Position numbers and translations under genes: made by a program. Of a stretch of 49,571 bases of DNA, positions 7,929 through 13,255 are shown one piece after another. The notes under the pieces are model-generated. The model saw nothing but the letters and a program-made list of their open reading frames with translations, was not told the DNA's origin and did no database searches. This DNA is from CAZYSK01 sp964649415. Its GTDB lineage: Bacteria; Chloroflexota; Anaerolineae; B4-G1. The DNA lies in the NCBI GenBank assembly GCA_964649415.1, contig CAZYSK010000041.1, forward strand, positions 1 through 49,571. The letters are read 5' to 3'. Position 1 is the first letter of the stretch. Each line of letters starts with the position of its first letter.

Positions 7929-8188
7929 TTGCCCTCTTCCCTGAGTGCAAACATTGCCGTCGTCAGCATCCCCACCAAGGGAAGAGTGGTCTCGCCGGCG
8001 TCGTGATTGTGTATCAGGGCCATTAGCTCAGAGTGAAGCCGCGCCGTTTCTTGGGCTACGTACTCACACAGGCCGTCATACACCTCGGGGTCAGGCTGGG
8101 TCTGAGATTCGCTCTCGAAGTCACGGCCCAACCGGTAGGCTTCTTGCAGGATGGACATTACCCGCTCCGTCGTGGTTTTCTTGATCAT
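7925..8188 (-). CDS. hypothetical protein
   Basis: An 87-residue helical protein without signal or membrane segment. ATG at 8188 shares its first base with the previous stop (TGATG); a TTG three bases earlier is also possible. Contains the acidic patch SESQTQPDPEVYDGL and a His/Asp-rich turn (HNHDAGE). Function unknown. Confidence 0.58.
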   Translation of the reverse strand: MIKKTTTERVMSILQEAYRLGRDFESESQTQPDPEVYDGLCEYVAQETARLHSELMALIHNHDAGETTLPLVGMLTTAMFALREEGK

Positions 8189-8370
8189 CAACCGTTCCTT
8201 TTCTCCCCATCATGAGGTGACTCGGTTTCCATGGGGTAGCCAGCCGTACCCCAGTTCAACGTTACAAACATCTCGATAGCCTCAAGCGCCGTCGCCTCTT
8301 CACTTCGGAGGAATACGACTTCTACACCTTGGATCGTCCTTGTCTCTGCCGCGCCCTGCTCCTTGGACAT
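8188..8370 (-). CDS. hypothetical small protein
   Basis: About 60 residues from the ATG at 8370, which has an AGGAGG ribosome site five bases upstream; a GTG at 8376 would overlap that site. The sequence is soluble with a likely beta strand (GVEVVFL). First gene after the 147-bp gap that holds the candidate small RNA. Family unknown. Confidence 0.55.
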   Translation of the reverse strand: MSKEQGAAETRTIQGVEVVFLRSEEATALEAIEMFVTLNWGTAGYPMETESPHDGEKRNG

Positions 8371-8421
8371 GTTCACCTCCTGTGAGATTATGAACCTAAT
8401 TCAATAGCGCCGCCCTCGGGG

Positions 8422-8450
8422 TTGTGTCTGTCTGTCTGCTGTGGTAGAAT
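8422..8450 (+). promoter_or_regulatory. candidate plus-strand promoter
   Basis: TTGTGT at 8422-8427 and TAGAAT at 8445-8450 with a 17-bp spacer. It points against the surrounding minus-strand genes and would start transcription near 8457, just ahead of the terminator at 8491-8523. Confidence 0.5.
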
Positions 8451-8456
8451 AGGCAC

Positions 8457-8524
8457 AGGCAGGGCAGGGATCTCACCCGGCCAGCCTACCGCGCCCTGGT
8501 GCCTCCAACACCGGGCGCTTTTTC
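8457..8524 (+). ncRNA. candidate small counter-transcribed RNA
   Basis: A plus-strand promoter-like pair (8422-8450) is followed within about 70 bases by a strong intrinsic terminator (8491-8523), with no coding frame of note between. This would give an RNA of about 68 nt opposite in sense to the element operon, covering the gap between the genes at 8370 and 8524. Such short antisense RNAs often control plasmid replication or operon expression. It is a prediction from promoter plus terminator only. Confidence 0.4.
8491..8523 (+). terminator. intrinsic terminator, plus strand
   Basis: GCGCCCTGGTG at 8491-8501 pairs with CACCGGGCGC at 8509-8518 (ten pairs, one bulged T) around a 7-nt loop, followed at once by TTTTT. 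The T tract is on the plus strand, so it ends plus-strand transcription, although all neighbouring genes are on the minus strand. Confidence 0.7.
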
Positions 8525-8757
8525 TACACCGTTCCCGCTTTCCGCCTCACCGCCGCTATCAGTCGCTCGATCGCCAAGTCGGACGTGCTGAGGTAGTATG
8601 CCCGCATCGCGCCGCCAATCGTGCCAGGCCGCGCGCCGTCAACTACCATCTCAAGCGCCATGTGCGGGTCGCGTGTCATCCCAACGCACAGCTTGGTAGC
8701 GGCGTGCTCGATAAGCTCCTGTCGCGGCGTGTTGCCTGTAATCAAGTGCCGGGTCAT
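8524..8757 (-). CDS. hypothetical protein
   Basis: A 77-residue, mostly helical soluble protein. ATG overlaps the stop of the upstream HTH gene (ATGA). Basic C-terminus (AIERLIAAVRRK). Its stop codon adjoins the T tract of the opposite-strand terminator. No family recognised. Confidence 0.58.
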   Translation of the reverse strand: MTRHLITGNTPRQELIEHAATKLCVGMTRDPHMALEMVVDGARPGTIGGAMRAYYLSTSDLAIERLIAAVRRKAGTV

Positions 8758-8987
8758 TGGCCACGCTCCTGGTCCTGCCCTCGGGGATCGTGCTTTGCAG
8801 GGCCTAACCTGTCCATGCGGGCCTTGTGCTCCAACAGAGAAGCGCGGTTGATGAGCCAGTCACGGCCCACTTTCCGCGCCTCGATACGGTCCCTGAGTGC
8901 CAGTTGACGTACATACACCACGGTGTAGCCTGTAAGCTCTGCTGCTTCCCTGGTGTTTACCCAGCCTTCGGTTATCGGTTCGGCCAT
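8754..8987 (-). CDS. excisionase-like HTH protein, copy 1
   Basis: A 77-residue protein with a winged-helix/HTH_17 (MerR/excisionase-type) domain: WVNTREAAELTGYTVVYVRQLA, then RIEARKVGRDWLINRASLLEH. This pattern is typical of excisionases and small element regulators. It is paralogous to the genes at 9125 and 9372 (shared TTEAAELTGYT, KxGRDWxI(D/N)R). A strong promoter lies 85 bases upstream and two TTTCGC-type palindromes sit in its leader. It probably controls excision or the operon that follows. Confidence 0.76.
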   Translation of the reverse strand: MAEPITEGWVNTREAAELTGYTVVYVRQLALRDRIEARKVGRDWLINRASLLEHKARMDRLGPAKHDPRGQDQERGQ

Positions 8988-9005
8988 TGCTTCCCCCTGT
9001 TGTGT

Positions 9006-9069
9006 TTTCTCTAGCGAAAAGACTTAGGCAAAAAAGAGAAGGCCCTATCTAGTCCTTTCGCTTGCGAAA
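9006..9069. promoter_or_regulatory. paired operator-like palindromes in the element leader
   Basis: TTTCGC-TT-GCGAAA at 9056-9069 is a perfect palindrome. A second copy with one mismatch, TTTCTC-TA-GCGAAA, is at 9006-9019. Both lie in the transcribed leader just after the promoter at 9072-9100 and before the first HTH gene. Likely binding sites of one of the three excisionase-like proteins. Confidence 0.55.
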
Positions 9070-9071
9070 AC

Positions 9072-9100
9072 AGTATACCACAGAAAAATGGGCGTGTCAA
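9072..9100 (-). promoter_or_regulatory. strong sigma-70-type promoter of the element operon
   Basis: On the minus strand TTGACA (9100-9095) and TATACT (9077-9072) are separated by exactly 17 bp. It lies between the HTH genes at 8987 and 9125 and would drive the long minus-strand operon. Confidence 0.7.
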
Positions 9101-9124
9101 GCCCCGAAAGTGACCAATCTTGTG

Positions 9125-9343
9125 TTAGTTCCGGCCTCGGGTCGGGTCGTGCTTGTCGGTCCCCAATCGCTGCATTTCTTCGGCGTAGGCTATAACACTC
9201 TGTCGGTCTATCATCCAATCACGGCCAAACTTTTGCGCTTTGACGTGTCCGTTTCTTGCAAGATACCTGATAAGCGCGCCAGTGTAGCCGGTCAGTTCCG
9301 CCGCTTCCGTCGTGGTAATCCACTTGCCCAGATCATCACCCAT
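9125..9343 (-). CDS. excisionase-like HTH protein, copy 2
   Basis: A 72-residue HTH_17 protein: WITTTEAAELTGYTGALIRYLA, then KAQKFGRDWMIDRQSVIAYA. Close relative of copy 1 at 8754, with the same architecture and a similar short polar tail (GTDKHDPTRG versus GPAKHDPRGQ), so a local duplication is clear. Likely an excisionase or repressor acting near the tRNA junction. Confidence 0.76.
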   Translation of the reverse strand: MGDDLGKWITTTEAAELTGYTGALIRYLARNGHVKAQKFGRDWMIDRQSVIAYAEEMQRLGTDKHDPTRGRN

Positions 9344-9371
9344 CAGGGAAGGTCTCCGCCTTCCCCGATGC

Positions 9372-9587
9372 CTACCCCTGCCAGTTCAAGACCAGCGCTA
9401 GACACTCTTGGTAATCGAGTAATGATTGCTTTTCGATTAACCACGTAGCGCCGTCTTGCTTGGCGTCAACCCCACCATCACCAATCAGGAAGCACAGCAA
9501 GTCGGGGGCGAAACCAGACAACCGGGAAGCATCGGGGATCGTGAGCCAGTCGCTTGCCAAGGCCCAGGTTACAGGAGTAACGCGCAT
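9372..9587 (-). CDS. excisionase-like HTH protein, copy 3 (divergent)
   Basis: About 71 residues from the ATG at 9587 (AAAGGCG upstream); longer frames run into the tRNA gene and are not credible. WLTIPDASRLSGFAPDLLCFLI and AKQDGATWLIEKQSLLDY keep the HTH_17 layout seen in the two neighbours but with weaker identity, so this is an older duplicate. It is the gene nearest the tRNA junction, the usual place of a recombination directionality factor. Confidence 0.62.
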   Translation of the reverse strand: MRVTPVTWALASDWLTIPDASRLSGFAPDLLCFLIGDGGVDAKQDGATWLIEKQSLLDYQECLALVLNWQG

Positions 9588-9638
9588 GACACTATCGCCT
9601 TTCCGCATCTCCCCACCCGTGCTATACTCTGACTCTAG

Positions 9639-9712
9639 CGCCCCCGGCGCGATTCGAACGCGCAACCTGCGGATTCGAAGTCCGACGCTCTATCCAATTG
9701 AGCTACGGGGGC
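9639..9712 (-). tRNA. tRNA-Arg (anticodon TCG)
   Basis: Full cloverleaf on the minus strand: acceptor GCCCCCG/CGGGGGC, D-arm GCTC/GAGC, anticodon loop CTTCGAA giving TCG, T-arm GCGCG-TTCGAAT-CGCGC, discriminator G, no encoded CCA. The first anticodon-stem pair is a T-C mismatch. The 3' end faces the accessory element, so this is the probable integration target, with the element copy completing the gene. Confidence 0.93.
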
Positions 9713-9772
9713 AATCACATATAACTGAAATCTATAAGCTATTCTACCATAAAGCACGTAAAGGAGCAACCA

Positions 9773-10279
9773 ATGGCACTGCAAGCGCCCCCCACGCATC
9801 GTCATGAGGTCCAGGTTCTGACCGCAGACTTCCAGTTCAGCGGGCAGCTAGAGACCGTGGGACCGGTGGGCAACTTCATCAACGACCCGACCCGCGATAG
9901 CATGGCGCTGTACGACGTTCGCGTGACGCCATTGACACCCAACAGCCCGCTGGGGCCCGTCTCCCGCTCCCACGTCGTCGTCCGGAAGCAGGCGATCGTG
10001 CTTCTCTACCTCACCTCGGCGGAGAGCCGCGCCTCAGTCCACGCACTCGCGCGCAGCGAACTGCTGGTGGCCTACACACCGGTCGCCGTGTGCCGGGGCC
10101 AATTCCACATGCCCACCGAGGCGAACTTGAACGAGTTTCTCGGCGTCACTCCCGGGGAGTTCCTGCCCATCACCGACGCGCAAGTCTTCCCCCTCGTCTT
10201 GATCCCAGACCCATTCCCCACCACAGCCGAGGTCCTTCTCCTCGGCCGCGCCCACCTGCAGCTCTACCATCCGGCGTGA
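9773..10279 (+). CDS. hypothetical protein
   Basis: A 168-residue soluble protein, mainly beta by appearance, without signal or membrane segment. Good ribosome site (AAAGGAG, six bases before ATG). It contains an LPITDAQVFPLVLIPDPFP segment and no catalytic motif that I can recognise. It is the first chromosomal gene beyond the tRNA and is convergent with the methyltransferase. Family unknown. Confidence 0.68.
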   Translation: MALQAPPTHRHEVQVLTADFQFSGQLETVGPVGNFINDPTRDSMALYDVRVTPLTPNSPLGPVSRSHVVVRKQAIVLLYLTSAESRASVHALARSELLVAYTPVAVCRGQFHMPTEANLNEFLGVTPGEFLPITDAQVFPLVLIPDPFPTTAEVLLLGRAHLQLYHPA

Positions 10280-10307
10280 ACTGCCTAGCACGGCCATGTG
10301 CACGCGT

Positions 10308-10955
10308 TCACCGCCTTTCGGCCACGATCAACATCACTTCGCTGCTGCCCACCCGCTCCCACTTGACGGAAGGGACGAGCCCCGCCTCCGCCGCCAGGGC
10401 CTCGCCGTCACCAGGCAGCGGTTTCGCCTGCCCCGTCACGCGATACAGCCACCGGAGAAAGCGAGAGACCGTATCACACCCCCCGAGGCGAGCCCAGACA
10501 GCGACGACCAGGCGCCCGCCGGGGCGTAGAACACGCACCACCTCACGCAACGTAGCGGGATCCACGATGAACTCAGTGGGGAACGTAGCGACCGCACCGC
10601 CGAAGCATCCATCGTGAAACGGCAGTGCCTGAGCGCGCGCCTGCACGAGGGGGGCGGCCACTCCGGCCCTCCGTAGCCGCCGTCGCGCCTGGCGTCCCAT
10701 GTGCGATGAGAGATCGAGCCCCACCGGGGCCAGGTCCCGCTCGCCCATGGCGGCCAGCAAGTGCCCCGGGCCATGCGCCAGTTCCAACACCGGCTTGCAC
10801 GGCAGGCGCGGGATCAGATGTGGGATCACCGTCCGCGTCCACGCCCGCCACTGCCCCAGCGAAACCGCCCAGGCAACGAGATCGTACGTCCAGGCGAGTT
10901 CGTTGTAGAGCAGGCGAAAGAAAAGCCTCACGAAAGCCCACCACAAGCGGCGCAT
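10308..10955 (-). CDS. class I SAM-dependent methyltransferase
   Basis: A 215-residue methyltransferase. The SAM-binding motif I is VLELAHGPGHLLAAM, followed by APVGLDLSSHM (motif II acidic residue) and the post-motif LREVVRVLRPGGRLVVAVW. The N-terminal segment before the fold is hydrophobic and Trp-rich, suggesting membrane association. The substrate cannot be told; family members act on small molecules or lipids. The ATG at 10955 is chosen because a longer frame would begin inside a terminator hairpin. An 11-base G tract sits immediately before the start. Confidence 0.82.
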   Translation of the reverse strand: MRRLWWAFVRLFFRLLYNELAWTYDLVAWAVSLGQWRAWTRTVIPHLIPRLPCKPVLELAHGPGHLLAAMGERDLAPVGLDLSSHMGRQARRRLRRAGVAAPLVQARAQALPFHDGCFGGAVATFPTEFIVDPATLREVVRVLRPGGRLVVAVWARLGGCDTVSRFLRWLYRVTGQAKPLPGDGEALAAEAGLVPSVKWERVGSSEVMLIVAERR

Positions 10956-10956
10956 C

Positions 10957-10968
10957 ACCCCCCCCCCC
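10957..10968 (-). repeat. G11 homopolymer before the methyltransferase start
   Basis: Eleven consecutive C on the plus strand (G on the coding strand) lie two to three bases upstream of the ATG at 10955, at the ribosome-binding position. Such tracts slip during replication and can vary the spacing or strength of translation initiation. Confidence 0.6.
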
Positions 10969-10976
10969 ACAAACGA

Positions 10977-11008
10977 ACACCCTCGCCGCGTCAACACGGC
11001 GAGGGTGT
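10977..11008 (-). terminator. intrinsic terminator / strong hairpin
   Basis: A perfect 12-bp stem (ACACCCTCGCCG / CGGCGAGGGTGT) with an 8-nt loop follows the gene at 11043-12134; on the minus strand it is followed by TTCGTTTG. Probable transcription end for that gene. Confidence 0.65.
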
Positions 11009-11042
11009 CTTGAACAATCCACACCAGGTCCAGCCCGGTGTC

Positions 11043-12134
11043 TTACAGCGTCGGCGGCATCACGGGGGCATCGGCATCGACCACGGGAGCCGCGCTCTCC
11101 TGTCCTGCTGGCACGACCCACGCCGCCAAGTCCATCGTCAACTTCGCGAAGAAGCTGTCGGGCGGCAGGTTGCCCGCCCCGTACTCCAGTTCGACGACAC
11201 GTGCACGCACACGCAGCGTCTTCGTCTCCAACACGATGTCCCGGTCCGCCTCAGCCAGCACCGGCTCCCCCTTGGGTGCCAGCTTGGTACGCAGTGCGTC
11301 GTCGTGGAAGGCGTAATCCGACATCAGCACCTGCGTCACTGTACGAATGTCGTTCTTATCGAACAGCCAGATCTCGAAGGCGGTCACCTTGTTCGGTGCG
11401 CCTACCCCTATCGTCTCGGAGACACCGACGCCACACTCTCCCATGAACTCACCATTCTCCATCTCAATGCTGAACGAGGGATCGTAGTGATCGTCTCCCA
11501 GCGTGTACGTGGTCACAAACTGAGCCAGTGGCCGTCCCTCGGCACCCCAGGAGACATCCTCCATAGCAGGGAATCCGGCGGTCATCCCCACTCGCGTCCC
11601 GGCCGCCTCCGCTCCGGCCTCTCGCTTGCGCAGGCGGTTGACCAGGTACAGCACGCCGCCGACGAAAGCCACAACCAACAGGGCCACGCCGCAGACCGTC
11701 GCCACCGAGCGAACCGTAATCCCCCCACCTGTGCCTGGAGCCTCTGACGTCGGGCTAGGCTCTTCCGCCACGGACGGGGCCAGGGGCGCGACCTCCAGAG
11801 CCTGTCCCAAAGCCCGCAGATGGATCGCCGTCTGTCCACCGTGCTCCTGGGACAGCCCGTCCAACGCTTCGGCGAGCGCGCCTTCCTCCCAGAACTCCGC
11901 ACCCAGCTTGGCACGCGCCCACTCCAGATCACCGGTGTTGGCGTACTGGTCGGCAACCCAGGTGAGGTAGTCGCCCTGGAAATCGGAGCGCAGGTGGCTT
12001 GGGGTAGCATTGGTCCACTGCACCGGCCATATCACCCAGCCCATGAGAAGCCCCAGAAGCAGACCTAACACGCCTCCCACAATCAACACGACCAGGACCT
12101 TGTTCTTCTGAACGAAACTCTGGATGGCGTCCAT
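11043..12134 (-). CDS. two-span membrane protein of unknown function
   Basis: A 363-residue protein from the ATG at 12134 (GGGGGGTG upstream). A first membrane helix (VLVVLIVGGVLGLLLGLLMGW) lies near residue 20. An outside helical domain follows to about residue 110, then a Pro/Ser/Thr-rich linker, a second helix (VATVCGVALLVVAFVGGVLY), and a C-terminal cytoplasmic domain of about 180 residues with many beta strands. No enzyme motif is visible. Ends at a clear terminator. Likely a lineage-specific protein. Confidence 0.68.
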   Translation of the reverse strand: MDAIQSFVQKNKVLVVLIVGGVLGLLLGLLMGWVIWPVQWTNATPSHLRSDFQGDYLTWVADQYANTGDLEWARAKLGAEFWEEGALAEALDGLSQEHGGQTAIHLRALGQALEVAPLAPSVAEEPSPTSEAPGTGGGITVRSVATVCGVALLVVAFVGGVLYLVNRLRKREAGAEAAGTRVGMTAGFPAMEDVSWGAEGRPLAQFVTTYTLGDDHYDPSFSIEMENGEFMGECGVGVSETIGVGAPNKVTAFEIWLFDKNDIRTVTQVLMSDYAFHDDALRTKLAPKGEPVLAEADRDIVLETKTLRVRARVVELEYGAGNLPPDSFFAKLTMDLAAWVVPAGQESAAPVVDADAPVMPPTL

Positions 12135-12237
12135 TTTCACCCCCCTTGTCCATACCTGCCCCACGTACAGGGCTTGACCATATTGAATTGTGACACAGGG
12201 AACCCAGGCGTACAAATACTTTACCACAGAGTAACAA

Positions 12238-13254
12238 CTAGCGCAAATCTGAGGTTTCAGCCCGAGGATGTGCCCGCAGATAGACCTCCCGCGCTCGGCT
12301 CTGACTGACGTGAGTGTAAATCTGGGTTGTAGCCAGGTTGGCGTGCCCCAGCAACTCCTGTACGACCCGCAGGTCGGCCCCGCCGTCCAGGAGATGGGTA
12401 GCGAAGGAATGCCGCAGGACGTGCGGAGAGACGGAGATGCGGATGCCCGCCTGCTCGCCCAGCTTGCTTAACATCAACGCCACCCCGCGTGTGCTCAGAC
12501 GCCCCCCCCGGTGGTTGAGGAAAAGCGCGCCATCAGAATGGCGCCTTTGTATGGATGATGATGGAGCGCCATCAGAATGGCGACTTCGTACGGATGAAGG
12601 GGCGCCATCAGAATGGCGACTTTCTGAGGGTGAAGGGGCACTGCTCGGCCGGCGAGCCAACAGCACACCTCGCCCCATCGCCAGGTATGCCCGCACCGCG
12701 CTGATCGCCGGCTGCCCCAGCAGCCCGATGCGCTCCTTACCTCCCTTGCCCACCACACGCACCGTCCCCTGCGCCAGGTCTACGTCCGCCATATCCAGCC
12801 CTGCCAACTCGCTGACCCTCAGACCTGCCGCGTATAACACCTCAACGATGGCCCGATCGCGCAGACCCAACGGGGTGGAGGTGTCCGGGGCCGCCAACAG
12901 CGCTTCTACCTCGGCGACCGTCAGATACCGTGGCAGGCGCCTAGGAATGCGGGGAGCGCCAACCTTGCGGAATAGGTTGTGCTCCAGCACGCCCTCCCGC
13001 ACCAGGAAATCCCCGAACGAGCGCAGTTCCGCCACACGACGCGCGATACTGGCCGTCGCGTAGGCAGCGGCATGGAGCTCTGCCAGGTACCCCCGCAAGA
13101 ACGAACGGTCCACCCCCTCCAACGAACTGACTCCCTGCGCCCGACAGTAGTCTAGAAACTGGCCAATGTCATTCCCATAGTTCTTGACGGTGTAGGGGGA
13201 GGCATTCTGAACCCCGCGAAGATAGCCCAGAAACCGCTCCAACAGTTCGTCCAT
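12238..13254 (-). CDS. xerC: XerC/XerD-type tyrosine recombinase with repeat-derived insertion
   Basis: A 338-residue recombinase, about 40 residues longer than usual Xer proteins, that resolves chromosome dimers at dif. Catalytic residues are Arg146 (GLRVSE), Lys170/173 (GKGGK), His278 and Arg281 (HVLRHS), His304 (LLGHAN) and Tyr313 (QIYTH), all intact. The excess length is a segment at about residues 202-243 made of three copies of the word RHSDGA, encoded by three palindromic DNA repeats. It sits between two elements of the catalytic domain, probably a surface loop. The gene begins one base after topA stops, so the two are co-transcribed. XerC versus XerD cannot be decided. Confidence 0.88.
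   Translation of the reverse strand: MDELLERFLGYLRGVQNASPYTVKNYGNDIGQFLDYCRAQGVSSLEGVDRSFLRGYLAELHAAAYATASIARRVAELRSFGDFLVREGVLEHNLFRKVGAPRIPRRLPRYLTVAEVEALLAAPDTSTPLGLRDRAIVEVLYAAGLRVSELAGLDMADVDLAQGTVRVVGKGGKERIGLLGQPAISAVRAYLAMGRGVLLARRPSSAPSPSESRHSDGAPSSVRSRHSDGAPSSSIQRRHSDGALFLNHRGGRLSTRGVALMLSKLGEQAGIRISVSPHVLRHSFATHLLDGGADLRVVQELLGHANLATTQIYTHVSQSRAREVYLRAHPRAETSDLR
12527..12619. repeat. palindromic repeat family A, three copies inside xerC
   Basis: Copies of GCGCCATCAGAATGGC(G)(C/A) at 12527-12544, 12566-12583 and 12602-12619, spaced 39 and 36 bp. Arms GCGCCAT and ATGGCGC flank four loop bases. Read in the xerC frame each gives RHSDGA, so the insertions leave the frame open. The same family occurs at 40027, 44565-44669 and 47098. 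Confidence 0.85.
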
Positions 13255-13255
13255 G

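Noticed and set aside
10956..11024. Longer methyltransferase start at 11024
   Set aside because: It would begin inside the terminator stem of the upstream gene and cross the G11 tract; the ATG at 10955 fits the family.
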